DNA of 64,000 nt from Halosegnis marinus (GTDB taxonomy: Archaea > Halobacteriota > Halobacteria > Halobacteriales > Haloarculaceae): the NCBI RefSeq assembly GCF_029338355.1, contig NZ_CP119802.1, positions 2,170,001 to 2,234,000 on the forward strand, read 5' to 3'. Position numbers and translations under genes: made by a program. Of this stretch, positions 27,132-36,207 are shown one piece after another. Every line of letters starts with the position of its first letter. Position 1 is the first letter of the stretch. The notes beneath the pieces were generated by a model, which saw only the letters and a list, made by a program, of their open reading frames with translations, was not told the DNA's origin and ran no database searches.

Positions 27132-28396
27132 TCGCCGGGCGCGCCCGCCACGCCGGGCGTCCCGAGCCCCGTTCGCTTCACCGCGAGCGTGAGGGCGAGC
27201 GTCACGGCACCCACCGCGGCCACGGCGTAGAAGGCGACGCCCGCGCCGACGCTCTCCACGACGTAGCCGAAGGCGGGCGGCGCGACGGCCCCGCCGGCCG
27301 AGATACCGACGGTCATCAGCGCGAAGTTCTTCCCCACGTCGTCGCGGGCCGAGGCCGCGTCGGTGAGCTTCGAGCGCGCGGGCCGCGACACGTCGATGGT
27401 CGCCGACAGCGAGAGGACGACCACCACGGCCGCCGCGGCGGGGAGAGCCCCCCACGCGAGCGTTCCGGCGACGAGGACGAGCGCGGCGTAGCCGGCCGTC
27501 ATCACGGGGAGCGAGCCGACCCGGTCGGCGAGCACGCCCCCGCCGAGCAGGACGACGGCCCCGACGCCGAGCATCGCCGAGGAGACGAGGCTCGCGTCGG
27601 CGGGCGCGAGGCCGTAGCCGCCGAGCAGCGCGGGCGTGTACGTCTTGACGCCCCACCCGGCGACGCTGTTCGAGAACCACAGCAGGGTGAGGAGCAGGAC
27701 GGGAGGCGCGCCCGCGAGCGAGCGGGCCTCGGCACGGAGCCCCCGGCCGGCGCGGCGCGCGACGGGCACGGCGTTACTCGGACGGAACGCCCCGCGGCCG
27801 GGGAGCGGGCGCGGGTCCGGCGGGTGGGTCACCTCGCGGCCGACGGGGCGGAGCGCGACCAGCGCGACGGCGGCGTAGAGCCCGCCCGCGACCGCCACCG
27901 CCCCGAACGCGACCCGCCAGTCGTAGCCGAGCAGGTACGCGGCGGGGACGACGGAGAAGGGGGCCGCGAGGCCGAGCGCCCCGGCGAAGCCGTGGACGGA
28001 GTAGGCCCGCCCGCGCCGCTCCTCGTCGGTCGCCGAGGAGAGCATCGGGTAGTGGGCGGGGTGGTGGCCGGCGACGCCGATGCCGACGACGACCTGTCCG
28101 GCGAGGAGCCACGCGTAGGAGGGGGCGAGCGCCACGGTTCCGGCACCGAGCGCGCCGAGCGTGAGCGACCCGGCGAACACGAGCCGGCGCGAGTAGGTGT
28201 CCGAAACGTAGCCGAGCGGCAGCTGGAGCAGGGTGACGACGCCGCCGGCCAGGCCGACCGCCAGCCCGAGCGCGGCCGTGGAGACGCCGAGGTCGGCGGC
28301 GAGATAGGGGAACGCGGGCGCGAGGAGGACGAGGTAGGCGTGGTTGAAGAGGTGGGAGCCGCCGACGAGGCCGACGACCCGGGCGGTGTGACTCAC
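27128..28396 (-). CDS. MFS transporter
   Basis: 422 residues with about 12 membrane segments in two halves. The loop between helices 2 and 3 is GYVSDTYSRRLVFAG, the MFS G-x3-D-x-x-x-R-R motif; the matching position of the second half is GVLADRVGSLPVM. A polar central loop lies near residues 195-225. It is probably a drug or metabolite exporter; substrate unknown. It starts at MSHTARVVGLVGGS. Confidence 0.9.
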   Translation of the reverse strand: MSHTARVVGLVGGSHLFNHAYLVLLAPAFPYLAADLGVSTAALGLAVGLAGGVVTLLQLPLGYVSDTYSRRLVFAGSLTLGALGAGTVALAPSYAWLLAGQVVVGIGVAGHHPAHYPMLSSATDEERRGRAYSVHGFAGALGLAAPFSVVPAAYLLGYDWRVAFGAVAVAGGLYAAVALVALRPVGREVTHPPDPRPLPGRGAFRPSNAVPVARRAGRGLRAEARSLAGAPPVLLLTLLWFSNSVAGWGVKTYTPALLGGYGLAPADASLVSSAMLGVGAVVLLGGGVLADRVGSLPVMTAGYAALVLVAGTLAWGALPAAAAVVVVLSLSATIDVSRPARSKLTDAASARDDVGKNFALMTVGISAGGAVAPPAFGYVVESVGAGVAFYAVAAVGAVTLALTLAVKRTGLGTPGVAGAPGD

Positions 28397-28438
28397 ACGG
28401 TCGCTACCGGCGGGAGGGGCAAAGGCGAGTCGCTCGCG

Positions 28439-28639
28439 TCAGTCGGCGGCGGCGCGGCCGCGCGCCTTCACGTCCTCGGGGACGTGGCCGTCGGTCTCGA
28501 CGCCCCGGCGGGCGAGACAGTCGAGCAGCCGCGACTCCTCGACGCCGGCCTGCTGGGCCGCCATCGACAGTGTGTACGTCCCGCTCTCGTAGAGCGACAC
28601 GGCGGTCTGCAACGCGTGCTGGTGCATGCTCATAGCCAT
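28439..28639 (-). CDS. small UPF0175-like DNA-binding protein
   Basis: About 66 residues. The core ALQTAVSLYESGTYTLSMAAQQAGVEESRLLDCLARRGVE has the helix-turn-helix pattern of the UPF0175 family (often antitoxins or regulators of small TA-like pairs). Several in-frame ATGs (28651, 28639, 28633, 28627) leave the start uncertain; 28639 fits the TATA-like stretch best. No toxin gene lies next to it. It is divergent from an Lrp-type gene across an AT-rich region with repeated motifs, so it may be autoregulated. Confidence 0.75.
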   Translation of the reverse strand: MAMSMHQHALQTAVSLYESGTYTLSMAAQQAGVEESRLLDCLARRGVETDGHVPEDVKARGRAAAD

Positions 28640-28658
28640 CCACGGGGGCATAATAAGA

Positions 28659-28740
28659 ATATCGTGAGATAATATATCATAGTATGACAGTACGCCACAA
28701 GGAATGAGATGCGGAATCATTGTATATCATGAAATATCAT
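28659..28740. promoter_or_regulatory. AT-rich divergent control region with ATATCRT repeats
   Basis: Four copies of ATATC(A/G)T lie at 28659-28665, 28674-28680, 28724-28730 and 28734-28740, with the last two exactly 10 bp apart (one helical turn). The stretch is far more AT-rich than its surroundings. The first copy overlaps the expected TATA position for the minus-strand gene. It looks like an operator array for one or both flanking DNA-binding proteins. Confidence 0.55.
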
Positions 28741-28812
28741 GTCGGACGGCGGCGGCCCGAAAACGCTGACGGCGACGCAAGCGTTAACCCCGCCGTGGCC
28801 GCCGGTCGGGGT

Positions 28813-29301
28813 ATGGACGAGCGTGCAGAACTCCTCGACCTGTTGCGGGAGAACGCCCGCTACACGACCGCCGACCTCGCCCGGATGCTCGGGACCGACG
28901 AGGCAGCAGTATCCGAGGGGATCGCCGCGCTCGAAGCGGAGGGCGTCGTCGCCGGCTACCGCGCCGTCCTCGACCCGGCGAAACTCGACCCCGAACCGGT
29001 GCAGGCCCACGTCGAGTGTAACGTCACGCTCGACCGCGAGACCTCCTACGACGACATCGCCGAGCGGCTGGCCGGCTTCCCCGAGGTGGAGTCGCTCCGG
29101 CTCATGTCCGGCGACTACGACTTCGCCCTCGAAGTGGAGGCCGACTCGATGGGCGAGGTGTCGCGGTTCGTCTCCGAGAAGGTCGCGCCCCTCCCCGAAA
29201 TCACCCAGACGGTGACCCACTACGTGATGGAGACGTACAAGCGGGCGGGCCACCGGTTCGAGGACGGCGACGGCGACGACCGCCTCGCCTACTCGCCATG
29301 A
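28813..29301 (+). CDS. Lrp/AsnC-family transcriptional regulator
   Basis: 162 residues. The N-terminal winged helix (ELLDLLRENARYTTADLARM) is followed by the RAM/ACT-like ligand domain (PEPVQAHVECNVTL, ESLRLMSGDYDFALEVEA). It lacks the first Arg-rich region of some Lrp proteins but has the right length. It ends in a four-base ATGA overlap with the aminotransferase gene, so it probably senses an amino acid and controls this pair. Start at ATG 28813, 28 nt after a TTAAC element. Confidence 0.92.
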   Translation: MDERAELLDLLRENARYTTADLARMLGTDEAAVSEGIAALEAEGVVAGYRAVLDPAKLDPEPVQAHVECNVTLDRETSYDDIAERLAGFPEVESLRLMSGDYDFALEVEADSMGEVSRFVSEKVAPLPEITQTVTHYVMETYKRAGHRFEDGDGDDRLAYSP

Positions 29302-30452
29302 GCGGCGACGGGCCGCTCGCGCCCTCCGAGCGGGTCGCCTCGGTGCCCGAGTCCGGCATCCGGAAGTTCTTCGAGGTGGCCGCGGAGATGGACGACGTCG
29401 TCTCGCTCGGCGTCGGCGAGCCGGACTTCGCGACGCCGTACCGCGCCCGCGAGGCCGCCATCGACTCGCTCCAGCGCGGGAAGACCTCCTACACCGCGAA
29501 CAAGGGGATGGCCGCGCTTCGCGAGCGCATCGCCGACCACGTGACGCGCTACGACCTCGACTACGACCCCGACGCGGAGGTACTCGTCACCGCGGGCGCG
29601 AGCGAGGCCATCGACCTCGCCTTCCGCGCGCTGGTCGACCCCGGCGACACCGTCGCCATCGCCCAGCCGTCGTACGTCTCCTACGAGCCGGGCGTCCGCT
29701 TCGCGGACGGCGAGCCGCTGCCCGTCCCGACCTGCGCCGAGGACGAGTTCGCGCTCACCCGCGAGGCGCTCGAAGCCGCGGGCGCGAGCGAGGCCGACCT
29801 GCTCGTCTACTGCTACCCGAACAACCCTACCGGGGCGACGATGAGCGAGGAGGCGCTCCGCGAGGTGGCGGCCTTCTGCCGCGAGCACGACATCGGCGTG
29901 CTGGCCGACGAGATATACGCCGCGCTCACCTACGAGGGCGAGCACACCTCCATCGCGACGCTCCCCGGAATGCGCGAGCGAACCGTCGTCTTCAACGGCT
30001 TCTCGAAGGCGTACGCGATGACGGGGCTCCGGCTGGGCTACGCGCTCGCGCCGCCGGCGGTGGTCGACTCGCTCAACCGCGTCCACCAGTACACGATGCT
30101 GTCGGCCCCGACGACGGCCCAGCACGCGGCCATCGAGGCGCTCGACAACTGCGAGTCGGACGTCGCCGAGATGCGCACCCAGTACGATCGTCGGCGGAAC
30201 TTCGTGCTCGCGCGGCTCGACGAGATGGGCATCGACTGCTTCGAGGCGACCGGCGCGTTCTACGTGTTCCCCGAGTCGCCGTGGCCCGACGCGGGCGAGT
30301 TCGCCGAGGCGCTGCTCGAAGCCGAGCAGGTCGCCGTCGTCCCGGGCGACGCGTTCGGCGAGGGCGGCGAGGGGCACCTCCGGATGTCGTACGCCTCCTC
30401 CATGGCCGACCTGCGGACCGCGATGGACCGGCTCGAACGGTTCCTCGACTGA
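29298..30452 (+). CDS. class I/II PLP-dependent aminotransferase
   Basis: 384 residues, fold-type I. SLGVGEPDFATP is the N-terminal substrate region; CYPNNPTGATMS (about 172-183), ADEIYAALTYEG with Asp204 and NGFSKAYAMTGLRLGY with the PLP Lys at 237 follow; RMSYASSM near the end holds the substrate carboxylate Arg. This is the AspC/aromatic-aminotransferase group. Exact substrate unknown. It is co-transcribed with, and translationally coupled to, the Lrp regulator. Confidence 0.93.
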   Translation: MSGDGPLAPSERVASVPESGIRKFFEVAAEMDDVVSLGVGEPDFATPYRAREAAIDSLQRGKTSYTANKGMAALRERIADHVTRYDLDYDPDAEVLVTAGASEAIDLAFRALVDPGDTVAIAQPSYVSYEPGVRFADGEPLPVPTCAEDEFALTREALEAAGASEADLLVYCYPNNPTGATMSEEALREVAAFCREHDIGVLADEIYAALTYEGEHTSIATLPGMRERTVVFNGFSKAYAMTGLRLGYALAPPAVVDSLNRVHQYTMLSAPTTAQHAAIEALDNCESDVAEMRTQYDRRRNFVLARLDEMGIDCFEATGAFYVFPESPWPDAGEFAEALLEAEQVAVVPGDAFGEGGEGHLRMSYASSMADLRTAMDRLERFLD

Positions 30453-30502
30453 CAGTACGCACCCGTTAACCGCCGCTTAACGGGGGCCGAAATCGGGGCA
30501 AA

Positions 30503-30510
30503 CCTTTTTC
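30503..30510 (+). promoter_or_regulatory. TATA-like element of the pilB operon
   Basis: CCTTTTTC about 30 nt before the ATG at 30534, suggesting a leaderless transcript and supporting that start over the earlier ATG at 30519. Confidence 0.5.
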
Positions 30511-30533
30511 TTCGTCGTGTGTTCTCTCGTGCA

Positions 30534-32876
30534 ATGGCTATCGACGACGCCGACGCCGGCGACACCGAACCGAGCGGGACGCCCGGCGTCGAGGTCGCGG
30601 ACGAGGGGGCCGCGACCGAGGCGGGCGGGGCGACCGTCGGCGAGTACACCTGGGAGGACTACAAGCGGGAGTTCTTCTACGACGACGAGGGGAACGCCCC
30701 GGAGGGCGAGACGTTCGACGAGGACGGCGCGCTCCCCTACGAGGGCGACACCCGCGCCGTGCTCGGCGAGGGGAGCGCCGTCGCGGACCTCGTCGCCGGC
30801 ATCCGCGAGTACAACACCGTCCGGGTGAACCCGGACCTCGACGAGGACGCCTTCTTCTCCGACGCCGACGGCGTCCCCACCGTCGTCTCCCGCTACGACC
30901 TGGAGAAGGCGGTCCCCCACGAGAAGAAGAGCCACTTCCGCGAGGTGGACCGCTACTGGGTGAACGAGCCGTACGCGTTCGTCATCATCTTCCACTCCGA
31001 GAAGGAGAACGAGAAGAAGTACTACCTCGTGGAGCCGTACCTCACCCCCATCGAGCGGGACCTGAAGGACTTCCTCTCCGGGAAGCTGAAGACCGCCATC
31101 AAGTACTCCTCGGACGACGTGGTCGTCGAGGGGAGCGACGACGCCCGCGCCGGCGTCATCGAGCGCGAGACGCGGAACCTCCTCGACCGCTACGACCTCT
31201 ACGAGACGGGGTCGGAGCCCGCCCAGGCCGGCGGCGACGGCGGCGACGGCGGCCTGATGGCCCAGCTGAAGGAGGGGCTCGGCATGGCCGAGGAGTCCGA
31301 CGACGAGCGGCTCCCCCAGCCGCTCCGAGGGCTGTCCGTCCGTCCCGAACCCGCGCTGCTCGCGGAGGACGGCGACACCCTCTCCGAGTACCAGATAGAG
31401 AAGCTGCTCTACCTGCTGAAGCGGAACTTCATCGGGTTCGAGCGCATCGACGGCATCAAACACGACATCAACGTGGAGGACATCTCCTGTGACGGCTACA
31501 ACTCCCCCGCGTTCGTCTACCACTCCGACTACGAGCAGATCATCACGAACGTCTACCACGACGAGACGGAGCTCGACGACTTCGTGGTGAAGATGGCCCA
31601 GCGCTCGGGGAAGGGTATCTCGAAGCGCCAGCCGCAGGTGGACGCGACCCTCCCCGACGGCTCCCGTGCCCAGCTCACCCTGGGGCGGGAGGTGTCGGAC
31701 CACGGGACGAACTACACGATTCGGCAGTTCAAGGACGTCCCGTTCACCCCCGTGGACCTCATCAACTGGAACACCTTCTCGCTGGACGAGATGGCGTTCC
31801 TGTGGCTCTGTATCGAGAACAACAAGAGCCTGATATTCGCGGGCGGGACGGCGTCGGGGAAGACGACCTCGCTGAACGCGGTGTCGCTGTTCATCCCGTC
31901 GAAGGCGAAGATCGTCTCCATCGAGGACACCCGCGAGGTCGAACTCCCTCAGCGGAACTGGATCGCCAGCGTCACGCGTCCGTCCTTCTCGGACGACGAC
32001 AAGGGCGACGTGGACGAGTTCGACCTGCTGGAGGCCGCCCTGCGTCAGCGGCCCGAGTACATCGTGATGGGTGAGATCCGTGGCGAGGAGGGCCGCACCC
32101 TCTTCCAGGTCATGTCCACCGGCCACACCACGCTCACCACCTTCCACGCGGACTCCGTCGGGGAGGTCATCAAGCGGTTCACGACCGAGCCGATCAACGT
32201 CTCGAAGACGATGTTCACGGCGCTCGACCTCGTGTCGATTCAGACGCAGACACGGGTGCAGGGTCGGAAGGTCCGCCGGAACAAGTCGCTCACCGAGATC
32301 AACCACTACGACCCGGAGAACGACGAGATCAACGTCCAGGACGTCTACCAGTGGCAGGCCGAGACCGACGAGTACCTGAAGATGGGCCAGTCGAACACCG
32401 TCGAGCAGATCATGTTCGACCGGGGCTGGTCCTACGAGGAGCTCGATCGTCAGCTGGAGACGCGCAAGATCGTCCTCGCGTACCTCATCCAGCACGGCCT
32501 GAACACGTACACGCAGGTCGCGGCGTCGCTGCAGGCGTTCATGAACGACGAGGAGACCATCCTCACGCTCGTCGCCAACGGCCGCCTGGAGCGCTCGCTG
32601 GAGGACCTCCGCGAGATGGAGTCCGTCCAGATCGACATCGACCCCGAGAAGGAGGCGATGGTGCCCCGGCCGGACGCGGGCGAGGAGATGCTCGCCGAAA
32701 CCGGGGAGACGCTGGAGGCCGCCGAACCCCTCCTCGAGGAGTACCGCGGCGAACACAGCGAGGGGGTCGCGAGCGCCCTGCTGGACGGGCTGGACGCCGA
32801 CACCGGCTTCGACTTCGGCTCCATCGCCGGCGCGCTCGGCACGGACGGCGGCCGGCCGCAGGGTGACGAGTCGTGA
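30534..32876 (+). CDS. type IV pilus/Tad-type secretion ATPase (PilB-like)
   Basis: 780 residues. An acidic N-terminal extension (about 1-115) and a winged N-domain (about 270-400, KLLYLLKRNFIGFERIDGI) precede the hexameric GspE/VirB11-type motor. Walker A is GGTASGKTT (about 437-445), the Asp box IVSIEDTREVELPQRNW, Walker B YIVMGEIRGEE (about 509-519) and His box STGHTTLTTFHAD (about 528-540). It powers pilus assembly or export in archaea. A C-terminal acidic tail follows. It overlaps the PilC-like gene by four bases (GTGA). Confidence 0.94.
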   Translation: MAIDDADAGDTEPSGTPGVEVADEGAATEAGGATVGEYTWEDYKREFFYDDEGNAPEGETFDEDGALPYEGDTRAVLGEGSAVADLVAGIREYNTVRVNPDLDEDAFFSDADGVPTVVSRYDLEKAVPHEKKSHFREVDRYWVNEPYAFVIIFHSEKENEKKYYLVEPYLTPIERDLKDFLSGKLKTAIKYSSDDVVVEGSDDARAGVIERETRNLLDRYDLYETGSEPAQAGGDGGDGGLMAQLKEGLGMAEESDDERLPQPLRGLSVRPEPALLAEDGDTLSEYQIEKLLYLLKRNFIGFERIDGIKHDINVEDISCDGYNSPAFVYHSDYEQIITNVYHDETELDDFVVKMAQRSGKGISKRQPQVDATLPDGSRAQLTLGREVSDHGTNYTIRQFKDVPFTPVDLINWNTFSLDEMAFLWLCIENNKSLIFAGGTASGKTTSLNAVSLFIPSKAKIVSIEDTREVELPQRNWIASVTRPSFSDDDKGDVDEFDLLEAALRQRPEYIVMGEIRGEEGRTLFQVMSTGHTTLTTFHADSVGEVIKRFTTEPINVSKTMFTALDLVSIQTQTRVQGRKVRRNKSLTEINHYDPENDEINVQDVYQWQAETDEYLKMGQSNTVEQIMFDRGWSYEELDRQLETRKIVLAYLIQHGLNTYTQVAASLQAFMNDEETILTLVANGRLERSLEDLREMESVQIDIDPEKEAMVPRPDAGEEMLAETGETLEAAEPLLEEYRGEHSEGVASALLDGLDADTGFDFGSIAGALGTDGGRPQGDES

Positions 32877-34900
32877 GCCTCCGGACGCGCGACGGGGGAG
32901 GGGGCGGCCAGCAATACGGCGACGCGGACGCGCTCTCGGACGCCTTCTACCCGCTGTACCGCCGGCTGTTCGACGAGGACTCCGACTTCGTCGCCGGGAT
33001 GGAGACGAAGCTCGCGGAGGCGCGGATGCCCGCGACGGTAGAGATATATCTCTCGCGGGCGCTCGCCATCGGGGCCATCGCCGGCGTCGCGCTGTGGCTC
33101 GCCGGCACCGCCGCCGGCTGGCTCGTCGTCGAACTGTTCATCCGTGACGCGCCGCTGCTGCTGGGACTGCCGCTCCCGGACTCCCTCATCCCCATCGTGA
33201 ACGCGCTGAAGCTCCCGGCGTTCATCGTCGTGACGGGGCTCGTCTTCGGCTCCATCGGCTTCGGGCTGGGGTTCGGCTCGATGGCGTCGGTTCCGTACTT
33301 CCGCTCCGACGCGCGCAAACGCGAGATAAACGTCCTCCTCTCCGACTCGGTCTCCTTCATGTACGCGCTGTCCGTCGGCGGGCTCAATCAGCTCGAGATC
33401 CTCCAGGCGATGGCGAAGGCCGACGACACCTACGGCGAGGTGGCACAGGAGTTCCAGTCCATCGTCCTCGAGACCGACTACTTCGACACGGACTACCGGA
33501 CCGCCATCCGCAATCAGGCGCTCCAGACGCCCTCCGACGAACTGAGCCAGTTCCTCACGGACATGCTCTCCATCGTCAACTCCGGCGGGGACATGGAGCA
33601 GTTCCTGGAGGACCAGAAGGAGAAGCACATGCGCACCTCCAAGCAGGAACAGGAGATGGTGCTGGAGACGCTGGAGCTGTTCGGCGAGATGTTCATGACG
33701 CTGTCGCTGTTCCCGCTGCTGCTTATCATCATCCTCGTCATCATGTCGATGCTGGGCGAGGCCCAGACCATCCTGCTGTACGGGACGGTGTACGGCCTCA
33801 TCCCGCTCATCGGCGCGGGCTTTCTCGTGTTGGTCTCGACGGTCGTCCAGGACGAGGTCGGCGACGGCTACCTGCAGGCCGACGACGAGGAGGTCGGCAC
33901 CTCGACGGGGAAGATGTTCGACCTCGGCCTCGTCGAGGGGTACGAGGGCCGGTGGGGCGTCTTCGACCGCATCAAGTCCCGCGAGGGGACCCACGAGACC
34001 AAGGAACTGCTGAAACAGCCCCACCTGTTCTTCCGCGACCACCCGCTCACCATCCTCGCGGTGACGCTGCCGGCGACGGCCGTCCTGCTCGGGTTCTTCG
34101 CCGCGGCGGGCGTCGGCCCCACGAGCATCGAGGGGATGAAGAGCCAGCCCATCCGCGGCACCTTCGTCTGGATGTACCTGCCGCTGTACCTCAACGGCAT
34201 CCCGCTGACGGTGTTCTACGAGTGGAACGTCCGCTCGCGGACGGGTATCACGAAGAGCCTCTCCGACAACCTCCGGAAGCTCTCCTCCGCGAACGACACG
34301 GGGATGACCCTGCTCGAATCCATCAAGGTCGTCTCCGACACCTCGTCGGGAAAGCTCGCGGACGAGTTCGACGAGATGCACGCGAAGGTGAACTACGGCA
34401 CCGGGCTGAAAGCCGCGCTCATCGAGTTCAACAACAAGTACCACATCCCGCGGCTCGCCCGGACGGTGAAGCTCATCTCGAAGGCACAGGAGGCCTCCTC
34501 AGAGATAACGCAGGTCCTCTCGACGGCGGCACAGGCCTCCGAGAACCAGGACGACATCGAGCGCGACCGCAAGTCGCGCACCCGGATGCAGGTGGTCATC
34601 ATCATCATGACCTACCTCACCCTGCTCGGCGTGATGGCCATCCTGAAGCTGAAGTTCCTCGACGTGATGGCCGGCCTCGCACAGCAGGCTTCCGGCGGCG
34701 GGGGCGGCGCGAGCGCGGGCGGCTTCGCCGGCGGGGTCGACACCGACCTGCTGACGATGCTGTTCTTCCACGCCGTCACCCTCCAGGCCATCATCTCCGG
34801 GTTCATCGCCGGCTACATCCGTGACGTGTCCATCCTTGCGGGGATGAAGTTCGCGGTCGTCCTCCCGACGTTCGCGTTACTGGTGTTCCTGTTCATATGA
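32873..34900 (+). CDS. type II/IV secretion inner-membrane platform protein (PilC/TadC-like)
   Basis: 675 residues with two T2SSF domains, each followed by membrane helices. First copy near residues 155-330 (SVSFMYALSVGGLNQLEILQ, KQEQEMVLETLELFGEMFM), second near 450-600 (LSDNLRKLSSANDTGMTLLE, RDRKSRTRMQVVIIIMTYL). About nine membrane segments. It is the platform on which the ATPase acts. GTG start at 32873 overlaps the previous stop; the stop overlaps the next start (ATGA). A Gly-rich loop (ASGGGGGASAGGFAGG) lies near residue 610. Confidence 0.94.
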   Translation: MSLRTRDGGGGGQQYGDADALSDAFYPLYRRLFDEDSDFVAGMETKLAEARMPATVEIYLSRALAIGAIAGVALWLAGTAAGWLVVELFIRDAPLLLGLPLPDSLIPIVNALKLPAFIVVTGLVFGSIGFGLGFGSMASVPYFRSDARKREINVLLSDSVSFMYALSVGGLNQLEILQAMAKADDTYGEVAQEFQSIVLETDYFDTDYRTAIRNQALQTPSDELSQFLTDMLSIVNSGGDMEQFLEDQKEKHMRTSKQEQEMVLETLELFGEMFMTLSLFPLLLIIILVIMSMLGEAQTILLYGTVYGLIPLIGAGFLVLVSTVVQDEVGDGYLQADDEEVGTSTGKMFDLGLVEGYEGRWGVFDRIKSREGTHETKELLKQPHLFFRDHPLTILAVTLPATAVLLGFFAAAGVGPTSIEGMKSQPIRGTFVWMYLPLYLNGIPLTVFYEWNVRSRTGITKSLSDNLRKLSSANDTGMTLLESIKVVSDTSSGKLADEFDEMHAKVNYGTGLKAALIEFNNKYHIPRLARTVKLISKAQEASSEITQVLSTAAQASENQDDIERDRKSRTRMQVVIIIMTYLTLLGVMAILKLKFLDVMAGLAQQASGGGGGASAGGFAGGVDTDLLTMLFFHAVTLQAIISGFIAGYIRDVSILAGMKFAVVLPTFALLVFLFI

Positions 34901-35616
34901 ACGACCGTGGCCAGACCGTCCTCGACTTCGCCGTCGGCATCAGCGTCTTCCTCGTCGTGGTGGCGTTCGTGCTCACGTTCGTCCCCGGGATGGTCCAGCC
35001 GTTCCAGTCCTCGACGCAGGCCGAGACGGCCGCGGCCGACCGGCTGGCCGAACAGGTCGCCGCCGGCATGCTGGTCGAGGACGTCTCGGAGCCGTACCTG
35101 CTCGACGCCGGGTGCGTCTCGACGTTCTTCGCCCTGGAGAACTCCGACGGCGACCCGGCGAACGACCGCGACGCCTACGGGGACAACGACGGCGTCGTCC
35201 GGTCGGACCTCTTCGACATCACCGGGTCCGACCTCTACACCGCCGGCGACTGCGGGTTCTCCGTGTCCGACGGTGTCTTCGAGCGACTCGCGACGGACAC
35301 GAGCGACATGAACGTCCGCGTCAGCCTCGTCGGCGACCTGGACGGGGACGGCACGGCGAACCTCCTGTGTATCGACGCCAACGAGGCGGGGGCGGACACC
35401 CCCGACAGCGGCGACACGCTCGTCGAGACCACGGACCCCTACGCCTCGGGGACCGACTGTGACATGACCGGGGACGACTACGACCTCGCGTTCGAGACCG
35501 GAAACGACCCGCCGGCCGACTCCTCGTCCGTCGTCACCGCGCGGCGGCAGGTGACCGTGGACGGCGCGTTCTCCAACGGCCGCGTCGACGCCGCCCTCGT
35601 CGTGGAGGTGTGGTGA
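34897..35616 (+). CDS. pilin-like protein 1 (DUF7287-like)
   Basis: 239 residues. The N-terminus MNDRGQTVLDFAVGISVFL has a class III-type signal: short polar leader DRG, then a 24-residue hydrophobic helix with a D five residues in. This resembles archaeal type IV pilins cut by PibD, but cleavage is inferred. The ectodomain has four Cys (AGCVS, GDCGF, LLCID, TDCDM) that could form two disulfides, and Asp-rich calcium-like loops (NSDGDPANDRDAYGDNDG). First of five pilin-like genes after pilC, overlapping it by four bases. Confidence 0.82.
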   Translation: MNDRGQTVLDFAVGISVFLVVVAFVLTFVPGMVQPFQSSTQAETAAADRLAEQVAAGMLVEDVSEPYLLDAGCVSTFFALENSDGDPANDRDAYGDNDGVVRSDLFDITGSDLYTAGDCGFSVSDGVFERLATDTSDMNVRVSLVGDLDGDGTANLLCIDANEAGADTPDSGDTLVETTDPYASGTDCDMTGDDYDLAFETGNDPPADSSSVVTARRQVTVDGAFSNGRVDAALVVEVW

Positions 35617-36207
35617 ATGGACAGAGGACAGGCGTTCACGCTCGAATCCATCACCGCGGGGCTGTTGCTCATCGGCGGACTCGTCTTCGCCCTGCAGGCG
35701 ACGGCCGTGACGCCGCTGTCGGCGTCCACGTCGAGCCAGCACATCGAGAACCAACAGCAGGCGGTCGCCGAGGGCGTCCTCGCCGCCGCCGTGGACGACG
35801 ACGCGCTGTCCGTGACGCTCCGCTACTGGAACGATTCGGGCGCGACGTTCCACGACAGCAGCGATGAGGCGTACTACGTGGACGAGGACCTCGACACGCG
35901 GTTCGGGGCGCTGTTACAGCGGGCGCTCACCTCCCGGTCCATCGTCGCGAACGTGTACGTCCACTACGAGACGCCTGCCGGCGGCTCCCGCGTCCAGCGG
36001 GTCGTCTACCGCGGCGCCCCCTCGGACAACGCCGTCTCCGCGAGCGCCCGGACGGTGCTGTTCGACGACGACCCGCTGCTCGACGCGGACGCCCGCCCGA
36101 CGGGGACGACGCTCGCCGACGCGGACACGTTCTACGCGCCGGACGCTCACCCCGACAGCATCGTGTTCAACGTCGTGCGCGTGGAGGTGGTCGCGTGGCG
36201 GCAGTGA
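35617..36207 (+). CDS. pilin-like protein 2 (DUF7288-like)
   Basis: 196 residues. MDRGQAFTLESITAGLLLIG closely matches the type IV prepilin consensus G-x-FTLxE, with the Glu at the +5-like position, then a hydrophobic helix to about 27 and a mixed alpha/beta ectodomain without Cys. It starts directly after the stop of the previous gene. Like the other genes of the row it probably forms a pseudopilin complex with them. Confidence 0.82.
   Translation: MDRGQAFTLESITAGLLLIGGLVFALQATAVTPLSASTSSQHIENQQQAVAEGVLAAAVDDDALSVTLRYWNDSGATFHDSSDEAYYVDEDLDTRFGALLQRALTSRSIVANVYVHYETPAGGSRVQRVVYRGAPSDNAVSASARTVLFDDDPLLDADARPTGTTLADADTFYAPDAHPDSIVFNVVRVEVVAWRQ

Noticed and set aside
24216-27680. Long minus-strand open frame that would make the thioredoxin-like protein over 1,150 residues.
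   Set aside because: The true gene starts at ATG 24788. The upstream part is antisense to the EamA-like and LEA-like genes and has no homology.
28439-28639. UPF0175-like protein as the antitoxin of a toxin-antitoxin pair.
   Set aside because: No toxin-like gene overlaps or lies next to it on the same strand; the neighbours are an MFS transporter and a divergent Lrp regulator.
25058-28672. Very long open frame (over 1,200 codons) on the plus strand across the LEA-like and MFS genes.
   Set aside because: It is a shadow. It runs in another frame over one real gene and antisense to another, and its translation is Arg/Gly/Pro-rich without any domain.
30534-34900. An archaellum operon.
   Set aside because: No archaellin, ArlD/E/F/G/H or chemotaxis genes are nearby, and the ATPase with its long N-terminal part and the 675-residue platform fit the PilB/PilC type better.
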